In this document: positions 24,798 to 33,287 of the stretch, piece by piece
Layout of the letters: the number at the start of each line of letters is the position of its first letter
Numbering within the stretch: position 1 is the stretch's first letter
Assembly (NCBI GenBank): GCA_963722715.1
Contig: CAVROA010000018.1
Location: 1-64,000 of the forward strand
From: DASQGA01 sp963722715
GTDB taxonomy: Bacteria; Actinomycetota; Thermoleophilia; Gaiellales; Gaiellaceae
DNA length: 64,000 nucleotides
Direction of reading: 5' to 3'
Program-made: the position numbers and the translations under genes
Notes under the pieces: generated by a model
What the model was told of the DNA's origin: nothing
The model's input: only the letters and a program-made list of their open reading frames with translations
Database searches by the model: none

Positions 24798-25205
24798 ATG
24801 GTGGTTGCGGCCCGCCCCGATCCGAAGGATGTTTCGGTGTCTGCACTCGCCAGGAACCCTCGTACTGCCCCTCTCGTCTACGGCGCGCTCATGGCCCTCT
24901 GGATCGGTGCCGTTGCGAACTCCCAGAGCGAGCCACCCGGCCTCGTGGTCGCGGCGCTCTTCCTCGTGCCACTCGCGCTTCACGTCTGGCTGGGATGGGT
25001 CGTAGCCCAATGGTGGACGCTCGGACTTGCAGCGCTCCCGGTCGTCGCCGCCATCGCCGCCGGAGGCTTCGGAACCGCGCTCTGGATCGTGGTCGTCCTG
25101 CTCGAGCTCTTTCCGGGGGCGCCGCTGATCGCGGCCGGTGTCTACGCACGGCTCTGGCAGGAAGAGCGGGAGAACCCGGCGGACGACCATCTCTGGTCGT
25201 TCTGA
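24798..25205 (+). CDS. small membrane protein of unknown function
   Basis: About 136 residues with four hydrophobic segments: APLVYGALMALWIGAVAN, LVVAALFLVPLALHVWLGWV, WTLGLAALPVVAAIAAGGFG and ALWIVVVLLELFPGAPLIAA, then a short charged tail (RLWQEERENPADDHL). I know no family. I start at an ATG that lies downstream of the intrinsic terminator; the longer open frame would run through that terminator and is unlikely to be translated. A GTG 13 codons later, preceded by AAGGATG, is an alternative start. Convergent with the coiled-coil gene, with stops only a few bases apart. Confidence 0.6.
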   Translation: MVVAARPDPKDVSVSALARNPRTAPLVYGALMALWIGAVANSQSEPPGLVVAALFLVPLALHVWLGWVVAQWWTLGLAALPVVAAIAAGGFGTALWIVVVLLELFPGAPLIAAGVYARLWQEERENPADDHLWSF

Positions 25206-25211
25206 ATTGAG

Positions 25212-25928
25212 CTAGGAGACGGCCGAGATTCCGCTGCGGCCGAACTGGCCCTGGAGCTGGGCGACATACGAGGAGAGGTCGGTTTCCTTCTGCTCGATCC
25301 GCCGCTCGAGCTCCTCGACGGCGTCCTCGCGCCGCTCGAGCGAGTCGAGCCGTAGCTCGAAATCAGCCTCTGCTCCTGCAAGCTCCTGGAGCCGCTCTCT
25401 CATCTTCTCTTCGAGGTCGTCGAGATAGCGGGAACGGCGCTCGATGCGGAGCCGCTCCGACTCGATCATCTCGACTGCGATGAACTCGGAGTCGCGCTCG
25501 GCAATCTCTTGCTCCTTCGCCGCCAGGCGCTCGAGCTCCTCGCATACCCGCTGGCTTTCGGCCACGAGACGGCGCTCGCGCTCGTCGTGCTCCGTGTGGG
25601 TAGCCGCGAGGCGTCGGTCGCGGTCGTCGAGCTCGGTCTGGACGGCGGCGAGACGTCGCTCGCGCTCGTCGAGGTCGATCTGCGCCGCGGCGAGCCGCGA
25701 CTTGAGCTCTGCGGCCTCGGCGGCCTCGAGGGAGTCCTCCTCGTCGGACGCGAAGGCATGCGCTTCGATCTGAGGCTCCCCGTTGCCCGCCTGGCGTGTC
25801 GCTGCGTCGGTATAGATCTCGACGCGGACGACCGGGGCGGACTTCCTTTTGCGCGCGGGCTTCTGCCTCGATGGGGAGGGGGTCGCCTCGCCGTCAGGGA
25901 CGGCTTCGATGAGCGGGTCCTCATGCAT
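25212..25928 (-). CDS. long coiled-coil protein with 14-residue repeats
   Basis: A 238-residue, soluble, highly charged protein. The first 65 residues are low complexity with a basic patch ARKRKSAPVVRVEI. From about 66 to 225 it is a nearly continuous coiled coil rich in Glu, Arg, Leu and Ala. Residues 78-120 hold three clear 14-residue repeats of the form RLAAxQxxLDERER (two heptads each). No catalytic motif is present; a structural or scaffolding role, such as DivIVA- or filament-like proteins play, is possible but unproven. It starts at ATG and runs divergently from rplY. Confidence 0.72.
   Translation of the reverse strand: MHEDPLIEAVPDGEATPSPSRQKPARKRKSAPVVRVEIYTDAATRQAGNGEPQIEAHAFASDEEDSLEAAEAAELKSRLAAAQIDLDERERRLAAVQTELDDRDRRLAATHTEHDERERRLVAESQRVCEELERLAAKEQEIAERDSEFIAVEMIESERLRIERRSRYLDDLEEKMRERLQELAGAEADFELRLDSLERREDAVEELERRIEQKETDLSSYVAQLQGQFGRSGISAVS
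25569..25697 (-). repeat. three 42-base repeats inside the coiled-coil gene
   Basis: The gene encodes three successive 14-residue units beginning RLAA and ending DERER, DDRDR and DERER. The DNA is similar between units (GCTCGCGCTCGTCG recurs on the plus strand), so the array likely arose by tandem duplication. Confidence 0.6.
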
Positions 25929-26021
25929 GCGCAGTGAACTACCCTCTTAGCATTGCCCGGGGGCAGCAGAACGCCTATCCCCCGCCCGAGGGGCGTTGGC
26001 GGAAACCAACCCCTGCTTAGC

Positions 26022-26027
26022 TACACT
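26022..26027 (+). promoter_or_regulatory. possible minus-10 box of rplY
   Basis: TACACT lies 11 bases before the ATG of rplY and there is no ribosome site between them, so a short-leader or leaderless message is likely. No good minus-35 match is seen at 17 bases. A small hairpin GTTGG-CGGAAA-CCAAC lies just upstream. Confidence 0.35.
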
Positions 26028-26038
26028 GGCGAGCCGGT

Positions 26039-26758
26039 ATGGCTAGCGAACGCGTCAAGCTGGAAGTGAAGCCGCGAGAGAACGGCGGGAGCCCGGCTGC
26101 GCGCCGTTTGCGTGCCTCCGGGGCGATCCCGGGTGTTCTTTACGGCAGCGGCAAGCCTGCCCAGCCGTTCAGCGTCGGCGAGCGGGAGCTCCGCCGCGTC
26201 TTGACCGGCTCCCACGGTCTCCATGCGATCATCGACGTCGTCGTCGAGGGCACCCAAAAGCCCCACCACGCCGTGCTGAAGGAATACCAGCTCCACCCCG
26301 TGAAGAACCGGCTCCTCCACGTCGACCTCCAGGAGGTTCGGCTCGACCAGGCGATCCACGCGCAGGTGGTCGTCGAGCTCACGGGCGAGGCGCAGGGCGT
26401 CACCGAGGGCGGCGTGCTGCAGCAGTCTTTGCGGGAAGTCAACGTCGAGGCCCTTCCGATGGACGTCCCGGAGCGAATCGAGCTCGACGTGACCGCCCTC
26501 AACATCGGCGACAACGTGCGCGTCAGCGACCTACGCCCGATCGAGAACGTGACGTACCTCGACGACCCGGAGACCACGATCGCGAGCGTCATCCCGCCGA
26601 CGCTCGAGCCCGAGGAGCCCGAGGAGGAGGTCTCCGAGGAGGAGCTCGCCGAGGGCGAGGTTCCAGCCGAGGGCGAGGCGGAAGGTGCCGCCGAGGAAGG
26701 CGCCGAGCCGGATGCCGACGCGGCGGGCGAGGGCAAGACCACAGACTCCGAGGGGTAA
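26039..26758 (+). CDS. rplY: 50S ribosomal protein L25 (CTC/TL5 type)
   Basis: Binds 5S rRNA in the large ribosomal subunit. The long CTC form is present: the N-terminal RNA-binding domain has ENGGSPAARRLRASGAIPGV, LYGSG and HHAVLKEYQLHPVKNRLLHV; the second beta domain follows with VPVxLxGE-like VVVELTGEAQGVTEGGVLQQ and NIGDNVRVSDL. The last 45 residues are a Glu- and Ala-rich acidic tail. The 239-residue length is normal for the type. It is followed after six bases by pth, the common order. Confidence 0.96.
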   Translation: MASERVKLEVKPRENGGSPAARRLRASGAIPGVLYGSGKPAQPFSVGERELRRVLTGSHGLHAIIDVVVEGTQKPHHAVLKEYQLHPVKNRLLHVDLQEVRLDQAIHAQVVVELTGEAQGVTEGGVLQQSLREVNVEALPMDVPERIELDVTALNIGDNVRVSDLRPIENVTYLDDPETTIASVIPPTLEPEEPEEEVSEEELAEGEVPAEGEAEGAAEEGAEPDADAAGEGKTTDSEG

Positions 26759-26764
26759 GTCCTC

Positions 26765-27376
26765 GTGCGGCTGTTTCGTCGAGGCCAGGCCGCCTCGACG
26801 CTCGACCTGCTGGTCGCCGGCCTTGGGAACCCCGGGCGTGACTACGCCCGCACGCGGCACAGCGTCGGGTTCATGGTGTGCGACGAGCTGGCCCGGCGTC
26901 ATGGCGCTTCCTGGCGGTCGAAGTTCTCCGCCGACCTCGCTGAGCTCCGGCTCGACGACCGCCGCCTCGCGCTTCTGAAGCCGCAGACCTTCATGAACGA
27001 GTCGGGACGAGCGGTGGCCGCGGCCGTGCGCTTCTTCAAGGTGCCGGCCGAGTCGTTGCTTGTCGTGCACGACGAAGTCGACCTGGAGCCCGGCCGTCTC
27101 CAGGCGCGCGCCGGCGGCGGTCTCGCCGGGCACAACGGCTTGCGCTCGATCGCCCAGCACCTCAAGACTCAGGAGTTCCTGCGCCTTCGGGTCGGCGTCG
27201 GACGGCCCGAGCGCGGTGACCGTCGGCCGGTCGCGGACTACGTGCTTTCGCCCTTCGACGAGGACTTCGACGTCGAGGCCCTCGTGGGACGCGCCGCCGA
27301 CGCTGTCGAGACGATCGCGCGGGACGGCCTCGAGGCCGCACAGCGGCTCTACAACGACCGCGAGCCCGCGTCCTAG
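26765..27376 (+). CDS. pth: peptidyl-tRNA hydrolase
   Basis: Frees tRNA from peptidyl-tRNAs released prematurely by ribosomes. The active-site residues are all visible: VAGLGNPGRDYARTRHSVGF with the catalytic His, KPQTFMNESG with Asn, VVHDEVDLEPGRL with Asp, and GGLAGHNGLRSI with the second Asn. About 203 residues, normal. GTG start. The stop is directly followed by the ATG of the MOSC gene, so rplY-pth-MOSC form one transcription unit. Confidence 0.96.
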   Translation: MRLFRRGQAASTLDLLVAGLGNPGRDYARTRHSVGFMVCDELARRHGASWRSKFSADLAELRLDDRRLALLKPQTFMNESGRAVAAAVRFFKVPAESLLVVHDEVDLEPGRLQARAGGGLAGHNGLRSIAQHLKTQEFLRLRVGVGRPERGDRRPVADYVLSPFDEDFDVEALVGRAADAVETIARDGLEAAQRLYNDREPAS

Positions 27377-27922
27377 ATGGTTGCTGGAATCGTGATCGCG
27401 GTGAGCCGAAGCGCCTCGCACACGATGGTCAAGCCGAACCAGGCCAGCATTCACCTCCTGACCGGCCTCGGGGTGAAGGGCGACGCACATCTCGGGAAGA
27501 CCGTCAAGCACCGGTCGCGCGTCCGCCGCGATCCGAGCCAGCCCAATCTGCGCCAGGTGCACCTGATCCACGAGGAGCTCCACGAGGAGCTTCGCGGGGC
27601 CGGTTTCACGGTGATTCCGGGCCAGATGGGCGAGAACGTGACCACGCGAGGCGTCGACCTGCTGGGGCTCCCGTCAGGCACGCGCCTCCACCTCGGCCAC
27701 GAAGCCGTCGTGGAGGTGACCGGCCTTCGCAATCCGTGCGTCCAGCTGGACGCGCTCCAGCCAGGACTCATGGCTGCCACCCTGGGGCGGGACGAGAAGG
27801 GCGGCCTCGTCCGGAAAACCGGAGTCATGAGCATCGTCCTGGTCGGTGGTGAAGTCCGGCCCGGAGACCCGATTCGCATCGAGCTGCCTCCGGAGCCGCA
27901 CAGAGCTCTCGTGCCGGTTTAG
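27377..27922 (+). CDS. MOSC-domain protein
   Basis: MOSC domains bind molybdenum cofactor or act in sulfur or nitrogen group transfer. The 181-residue protein is a stand-alone domain with GLGVKGDAHLGKTVKHRSR, QVHLIHEELHEEL, MGENVTTRGVDLLGLPSGT and the conserved cysteine in TGLRNPCVQLD near residue 115, which is the expected sulfur carrier or ligand, then GVMSIVLVGGEVRPGDPIRI. Its ATG abuts the pth stop. There are no molybdenum cofactor genes in the window, so the partner is unknown. Confidence 0.88.
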   Translation: MVAGIVIAVSRSASHTMVKPNQASIHLLTGLGVKGDAHLGKTVKHRSRVRRDPSQPNLRQVHLIHEELHEELRGAGFTVIPGQMGENVTTRGVDLLGLPSGTRLHLGHEAVVEVTGLRNPCVQLDALQPGLMAATLGRDEKGGLVRKTGVMSIVLVGGEVRPGDPIRIELPPEPHRALVPV

Positions 27923-27923
27923 C

Positions 27924-28163
27924 TCAGGCTGCGGCCGGCGGAGGGAGGAGGCCCTCGGGCACGTGCGCCTCGTCGATCCGTACCCGCACGAAAAGGCCTT
28001 GGCCGGTGCGGCCGTACTCGACCCGGAGCGCCGCCTCGGGCACGGCAGCAAGGGCGTCGGCGTGCTCCTCTCGCCATGCGTTGAAGCGACCGGCGGCGCC
28101 GGGAGGCTCGAACGACGCCACGAGCAGCGGCCGCTTCCCGATCTCTACGAGCTCTCCGGGCAC
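27924..28163 (-). CDS. small protein of unknown function
   Basis: A 79-residue frame with regular alternation of strands and helices: ELVEIGKRPLLVASF, GRFNAWREEHADALAAVPEA and ALRVEYGRTGQGLFVRVRID. It lies between the convergent end of the MOSC gene and the divergent start of mfd, a place where no other gene exists. I recognise no family; the fold pattern suggests a small alpha-beta protein. GTG start. Confidence 0.5.
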   Translation of the reverse strand: MPGELVEIGKRPLLVASFEPPGAAGRFNAWREEHADALAAVPEAALRVEYGRTGQGLFVRVRIDEAHVPEGLLPPPAAA

Positions 28164-28223
28164 GGCGGGAGCCTAGCTGGGGGCTACGATTGCGTCCGCG
28201 GAATCGCGGTTCCGTCGCTCGTC

Positions 28224-31200
28224 ATGGACCTGAAGACCCTCACCGACACCCCCGTCCTGAATCCGCTCGCCCGCGCGCTCGCGGAGACGGATCGCCTACA
28301 GGCCTTCGCGGCCGCGCCTGACCGTGCGCGTGTCTCCGAAGCGCTCTTGCCGCTCTTCCTGGCTGCCGTCTGGACCGCTCGGGATGGAGCGCTCGTCTGC
28401 CTGCTTCCCGACGATGCCGATGCTCGTGATACCGCCGAGGCAGCCGGGTGGTATCTCGGCGAGGACAGGGTCGGCCTCCTCGCGTCGCGCGGCGTCCGAT
28501 GGGAGACGGGTCTCCGGCCGCCTCCGCACCTCGTGGGTGAGCGAGCGCGGGCGCTCGAGGTCCTCGCCGACGGAGGTCTCGTTTGCGCCTCAGCCCTCGG
28601 GGTGGCCGACCTGCTGCCGCCGCCCCGAGCGCGCCCGGAGACCATGCACGTCCAGGTCGGCTCCGAGCCGGGCTCCGAGGCGCTGGTCGCGGAGCTTGCC
28701 CTCGCCGGCTACGAACGGGTCGAACGCGTCGAGGAACGCGGCCAGTTCGCTGTCCGCGGCGGGATCGTCGACGTGTTCCCGTCCACGGGGCGCGAGCCTG
28801 TTCGCATCGAGCTCTTCGGGGACGAGGTGGAGTCGATCCGCGCGTTCTCAGCCTTTACACAACGGGCCCTGCGCGTCCTCGAAGAGGCGACGATCCACCC
28901 GGCCGCCGAACGGCGCCTGGATCTTTCCGACCCCGAGCTCGGTGGCCAGGACGAGCTCGGGCTCCCGAACGACCTCGTCGCGCCACTCGGTGCACCGGAT
29001 CTGGTGTGGGAGTCAGACGAGGCTCGCAAGGTGTGGGAGGAGGAGCTCGTCGACGGCGTTTCGCTGAAGGGCGTGGTCGACCTGAGCGAGCTTCCGTCGG
29101 GGCAGCCGTATGCCTTCGAGGCGCAGCGCCCGGCGGTTGCCGCGCGGGGTCTTTCCGAGGCCGAGCGCGACCTGGGCGGGTTCGTGCGTGGCGGGAACCG
29201 GGTCGTCGTAACGTTCGCCCACCGCGGCGAGGCGCTGAGGACGAAGGCGCTGCTCCGCCGGATCGAGCCCGTGCTTCTCGACGAGGGCGACTCGTTGCCC
29301 GCCGAGCCAGGCCTCGTCTTCGCAGTCTCTCGCGCCCGGCGCGGGTTCGTCTCGCGCGACCTCGGCCTGGTGCTCTTGCCCGACACTCAGGTCTTCCGCA
29401 AGCGCCCGCCGCGCGCCGACGCCAGGCTCGGCCGCGCGCTTCAGAGCTTCGCCGACCTGCGGACCGGCGACTACGTCGTCCACGAGGACCACGGGATCGG
29501 AAAGCTGCTCGGCTTCGAGACGAAGACGGTCGCAGGCGTCACGCGGGACTACCTCTTCCTCGCTTTCCGGGGCGACGACCGCCTCTATGTCCCGCACGAG
29601 CAGATCGGCAAGGTCTCCCGCTACGTCGGCGCAGGCGCGGCCGAGCCCGCACTCTCGAAGCTCGGTGGCAAGGCCTGGCAGCTCGTCAAGACCCGAGCCC
29701 GGGCCGGTGCCCGGGAGCTCGCCGGCGAGCTGCTCGCGCTCTACGCGCAGCGCCAGCGTGCAGAAGGAGTCGCGTATGAGGTCGACGGCGACCTCATGGA
29801 GCAGCTCGAGGCCAGCTTTCCGTACGCCGAGACCGCCGACCAGCAGCGGGCGATCGAGGCCGTCAAGGAGGACCTCGAGACCCCCCGGCCGATGGACCGG
29901 CTCGTGTGCGGGGACGTCGGCTTCGGAAAGACGGAGGTGGCCATTCGGGCCGCGTTCGCAGTCGCGGTGGCCGGAAAGCAGACGCTTTTCCTTGCCCCGA
30001 CGACCATTCTCGCCCAGCAGCACTGGAACACTTTTCGCGAGCGCTACCGCGACTTTCCGGTCAACGTCGAGATGATCTCGCGGTTCCGGAGGCCGGCGGA
30101 CGTGAAGCGAATCCTGGCCGACTTCGCAGCCGGCCGGGTGGACGTCCTGATCGGGACGCACCGTGTGCTCTCGCGCGACGTTGCCGCCAAGGACCTCGGC
30201 CTGGTGATCCTCGACGAGGAGCAGCGCTTCGGCGTCGCCCAGAAGGAGCTCCTGCGCCAGCTCCGGCTCGAGGTCGATGTGCTGGCCCTGACCGCGACCC
30301 CGATCCCGCGCACCCTCCACATGTCGCTCTCCGGGCTCCGCGACATCTCCGTGATCGAGACTCCACCCGAGGGGAGGCGTCCGATCCGGACGCACGTCGG
30401 CGAGTTCGACGAGGAGGTCGTCCAGCTCGCCCTCCGCCGCGAGCACGAGCGGGAAGGGCAGTCCTTCTACCTCCACAACCGCGTCGAGTCGATCGAAGAG
30501 GCTGCGGAGCACCTCCGCCAGGTCTGCCCCGAGCTTCGGTTCATCGTCGCGCACGGGCAGCTGCCGGAGCGGGAGCTCGAGAAGCAGATGCTGACCTTCC
30601 TCGCCGGGGACGCGGACGTCCTGGTCTCGACCACGATCATCGAGTCGGGCCTCGACATCCCCGAGGCGAACACGCTCGTCGTGGAGCGCGCGGATGCGCT
30701 CGGACTCTCGCAGCTCTACCAGATCAGGGGCCGCGTCGGCCGGAGCGACGTTCCCGCCCACGCCTATCTCTTCTACCCCGACAGCCAGGAGCTGACGGCC
30801 GAGGCGAGGGCGCGTCTCGCGGCGCTTGCGGACCACACCGAGCTCGGGGCCGGCTTCAACATCGCGATGCGCGACCTCGAGATCCGGGGCGCCGGCGATC
30901 TCCTGGGAGCCGAGCAGTCCGGGCACGTCGCCGCGATCGGCTTCGAGCTCTATCTCGAGCTGCTCGGCGAGGCTGTGGCCGAGCTCTCAGGGGCCCGGCG
31001 CGCGGTCGGGCGCCCGGTCCGGGTGGACGCCCAGATCGACGCCTACGTGCCGGCGTCATACATCGACGCCGAGGCCCAGAAGATCGACCTCCACCGGCGT
31101 CTCGCGCTCGCCGAGTCGGAGGACGAGCTGCGGGAGATCCACGCGGCCGTCGAGGACAGGTACGGCGAGGTTCCGGAGCCGGTCGAGAACCTGTTCCGCA

Positions 31201-31436
31201 TCCAGGAGGCGAAGCTGAAGGTAGCGCGGCTCGGCGCCGATTTCCTCGTGTTCCGCGGGGGCCGCGCCTCCGTCGGTCCGCTCGTTCTCGGCTCGGGCGA
31301 GCTGCGCGAACTCCGCCGGCTCGCGGACACTGCCGTCTACTCGAGCGCGCGTCGTGAGGTGACCCGCCGCACCGCCTCCTTCGCGGAAACGCTCCAACTG
31401 GTCGATGCTATGCTTGAGCTCCGGCTCGCCGCCTAG
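28224..31436 (+). CDS. mfd: transcription-repair coupling factor Mfd
   Basis: Mfd removes RNA polymerase stalled at DNA damage and recruits UvrA. Domains in order: the UvrB-like module with GQFAVRGGIVDVFPS near residue 175; the RNA polymerase-interacting domain with GDYVVHEDHGIGKLLGFETK near 412; the translocase with Walker A GDVGFGKTEVAIRAAFA near 565, DEEQRFGV near 662, TATPIPRTLHMSLSGL, and the second RecA lobe with STTIIESGLDIPEANT and QIRGRVGRSD; the C-terminal TRCF domain follows. The protein is about 1070 residues. The frame is open further upstream, but the ATG at 28224 starts the conserved part; the added residues would not match the family. Confidence 0.97.
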   Translation: MDLKTLTDTPVLNPLARALAETDRLQAFAAAPDRARVSEALLPLFLAAVWTARDGALVCLLPDDADARDTAEAAGWYLGEDRVGLLASRGVRWETGLRPPPHLVGERARALEVLADGGLVCASALGVADLLPPPRARPETMHVQVGSEPGSEALVAELALAGYERVERVEERGQFAVRGGIVDVFPSTGREPVRIELFGDEVESIRAFSAFTQRALRVLEEATIHPAAERRLDLSDPELGGQDELGLPNDLVAPLGAPDLVWESDEARKVWEEELVDGVSLKGVVDLSELPSGQPYAFEAQRPAVAARGLSEAERDLGGFVRGGNRVVVTFAHRGEALRTKALLRRIEPVLLDEGDSLPAEPGLVFAVSRARRGFVSRDLGLVLLPDTQVFRKRPPRADARLGRALQSFADLRTGDYVVHEDHGIGKLLGFETKTVAGVTRDYLFLAFRGDDRLYVPHEQIGKVSRYVGAGAAEPALSKLGGKAWQLVKTRARAGARELAGELLALYAQRQRAEGVAYEVDGDLMEQLEASFPYAETADQQRAIEAVKEDLETPRPMDRLVCGDVGFGKTEVAIRAAFAVAVAGKQTLFLAPTTILAQQHWNTFRERYRDFPVNVEMISRFRRPADVKRILADFAAGRVDVLIGTHRVLSRDVAAKDLGLVILDEEQRFGVAQKELLRQLRLEVDVLALTATPIPRTLHMSLSGLRDISVIETPPEGRRPIRTHVGEFDEEVVQLALRREHEREGQSFYLHNRVESIEEAAEHLRQVCPELRFIVAHGQLPERELEKQMLTFLAGDADVLVSTTIIESGLDIPEANTLVVERADALGLSQLYQIRGRVGRSDVPAHAYLFYPDSQELTAEARARLAALADHTELGAGFNIAMRDLEIRGAGDLLGAEQSGHVAAIGFELYLELLGEAVAELSGARRAVGRPVRVDAQIDAYVPASYIDAEAQKIDLHRRLALAESEDELREIHAAVEDRYGEVPEPVENLFRIQEAKLKVARLGADFLVFRGGRASVGPLVLGSGELRELRRLADTAVYSSARREVTRRTASFAETLQLVDAMLELRLAA

Positions 31437-31453
31437 CGACAGCCGCTTTTTTC

Positions 31454-32476
31454 ATGAGGTTTCCTCTGCGTACGACACTCACCCTCTTCTTCGCCTGTGC
31501 GTTTGTCCTGGGCCTGGTCGCGTGCGGCGGCGGCGCCGACGAGAAGACCGTCGAGGACGTGCCGGTGGACGCGATCGCGCTGGTCGGAGACCAGGAAGTC
31601 CCGAAGGCGGAGTACGACGCGCTCCTCGACCGCGCCAAGCAGAGCTACAAGGCGCAGGGGCGCCCGTTCCCAGAGGTTGGATCTCCCGAGTACAACGATC
31701 TGAAGGTCCGAGCCGTGCAGTTTCTCGTCCAGCGCTACGAGTACAGGAGCGAAGCCGAGAATCTCGGCGTGAAGGTGACGGACGCCGATGTCACCAAGAG
31801 GCTCGACGAGCTGAAGAAGACGAATTTCGGCGGGAGCGACGAAAAGCTTGAGGCCGAGCTCAAGAAGCTCGGCTTGACCGTGGAGCAGGCCCGCGAGGAA
31901 ATCAAGGACAAGCTCATCCAGGAGAAGATCTTCGCCAAGGTGACCGGCAACATCACGGTGCCGGCCGCGGAGATCGAGACGTACTACAAGGACAACGCGG
32001 AGCAGTTCACGAAGCCGCGGGAAGTCCGGCACATCCTCGTCAAGTCGAAGCAGAAGGCCGATGAGCTCTACAAGGAGCTCAAGGGAGGCGCGAGCTTTGC
32101 GGCGCTCGCGAAGAAGTTCTCGGACGACACGGCCTCCGCGAAGGAGGGCGGCAAGCTCACCGTGAGCAAGGGCCAGACGGTGGCACCGTTCGACAAGATC
32201 GCGTTCTCGATCGAGGAGGGCGAGATCTCCAAGCCGGTCAAGACCCAGTTCGGATGGCACATCATCGAAGCGCTCGCTCCGATCGAGACGACGGAGCTCA
32301 GCGAGGCGAAGCCGACGATCGAGAAGCAGCTCAAGGAGCAGAAGCAAAGGGCTGCCGCGGAGACCTGGCTGAAGCAGACCCAAGCGAAGTACGCGAAGGA
32401 CGTCGTGTACGCGGCCGGCTACAAGCCACCGGCGACCGCGACGGCGACCCAGACCCAACCTCAGACAACCGGCTGA
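31454..32476 (+). CDS. peptidyl-prolyl isomerase lipoprotein (PrsA/SurA-like foldase)
   Basis: Exported foldase assisting secreted proteins outside the membrane. The signal peptide ends in the lipobox LVAC at Cys24, so the protein is a lipoprotein. A SurA-type N-terminal helical domain (residues 40-175, with DRAKQSYKAQGRPFPEVGSP) precedes a parvulin PpiC domain at about 190-275: PREVRHILVKSKQKADEL, FSDDTASAKEGGKL and FGWHIIEAL. The C-terminal tail is threonine- and glutamine-rich. The 340-residue length is typical. A TTTTTT-like stretch before the ATG carries no clear ribosome site. mazG and eno follow closely. Confidence 0.92.
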   Translation: MRFPLRTTLTLFFACAFVLGLVACGGGADEKTVEDVPVDAIALVGDQEVPKAEYDALLDRAKQSYKAQGRPFPEVGSPEYNDLKVRAVQFLVQRYEYRSEAENLGVKVTDADVTKRLDELKKTNFGGSDEKLEAELKKLGLTVEQAREEIKDKLIQEKIFAKVTGNITVPAAEIETYYKDNAEQFTKPREVRHILVKSKQKADELYKELKGGASFAALAKKFSDDTASAKEGGKLTVSKGQTVAPFDKIAFSIEEGEISKPVKTQFGWHIIEALAPIETTELSEAKPTIEKQLKEQKQRAAAETWLKQTQAKYAKDVVYAAGYKPPATATATQTQPQTTG

Positions 32477-32480
32477 GGCC

Positions 32481-33287
32481 CTGACCGGCGGCGAGGGACT
32501 CGGGGAAGCGATCTCCGAGCTCCAGGAGCTCGCCGAACGGCTACGCCGGGACTGCCCGTGGGATCGCGCACAGACCGTGGGGACGATCGTCCCGCACACG
32601 GTGGAAGAAGCCTACGAGGTTGCCGACGCAGCTTCGTCCGGAGATGACGAGAAGCTCGCCGGGGAGCTCGGCGACCTGCTCTTCCAGGTCGTCTTCCTCG
32701 CGCTGCTTCTCGAAGAGCGCGGCGCCGGCGACCTGGCGGCGGTGGCGCGCGGCCTGCATGCGAAGCTCGTCCGCCGGCACCCGCACGTATTCGCCGCGGA
32801 CTCCCTCGAGTCACCGGCCGCAGTCAAGGCTCGCTGGGAGGAGTTGAAGACCGAGCAGGAGGGGCGGCAGGGCATTTTCCACGACCTCCCCGAGAATCTT
32901 CCGGCGCTCATCTACGCTCGCAAGGTGCAGCGTCGCGCGGTGAGCGTTGGCTTCGAGTATCCGGATCTCGCGGGCGCGCTCGGCGATCTCGACGAGGAGT
33001 TGAAGGAGCTGCGCAACGAGCTCAGCAGGGTGCCCGAGCCTGCTCCCGAGACCGAGCCGGATCCTGCTCTCGCGGCGGAGCTCGGTGACGTTCTCTTCTC
33101 CTGGGTGAACGTCGCCCGGCGCCTGAACGTCGACCCCGAGCTCGAGCTTCGCGCCGCCTCCAGGCGCTTCGTCGAGCGTGTCGAGGGAGCCGAGCGGCTG
33201 GCCGCGGCGGAGGGGCAGACCTTCGGCGAGCTTTCGCTCGAGGAGCAGGATCGCCTGTTCGACCTGGCCAAGGAGGCCGCGCGGTGA
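32481..33287 (+). CDS. mazG: nucleoside triphosphate pyrophosphohydrolase MazG, start uncertain
   Basis: MazG hydrolyses non-canonical or excess NTPs to NMP and pyrophosphate. The first domain shows LRRDCPWDRAQT, HTVEEAYEVADAA (metal-binding EExxE type) and LGDLLFQVVFLALL; the second repeats this with DLDEELKELRNEL and ELGDVLFSWVNVARRLN. The conserved CPWDR box lies upstream of the first GTG (32577), so translation must begin earlier. No ATG, GTG or TTG is in frame there; the CTG at 32481, just after the foldase stop, is the best candidate. An uncorrected base error that hides a start is the other explanation. The 3' end overlaps eno by four bases. Confidence 0.88.
   Translation: MTGGEGLGEAISELQELAERLRRDCPWDRAQTVGTIVPHTVEEAYEVADAASSGDDEKLAGELGDLLFQVVFLALLLEERGAGDLAAVARGLHAKLVRRHPHVFAADSLESPAAVKARWEELKTEQEGRQGIFHDLPENLPALIYARKVQRRAVSVGFEYPDLAGALGDLDEELKELRNELSRVPEPAPETEPDPALAAELGDVLFSWVNVARRLNVDPELELRAASRRFVERVEGAERLAAAEGQTFGELSLEEQDRLFDLAKEAAR

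Noticed and set aside
29013..30926. 637-residue minus-strand frame opposite mfd
   Set aside because: Shadow of the mfd coding frame, no recognisable domain.
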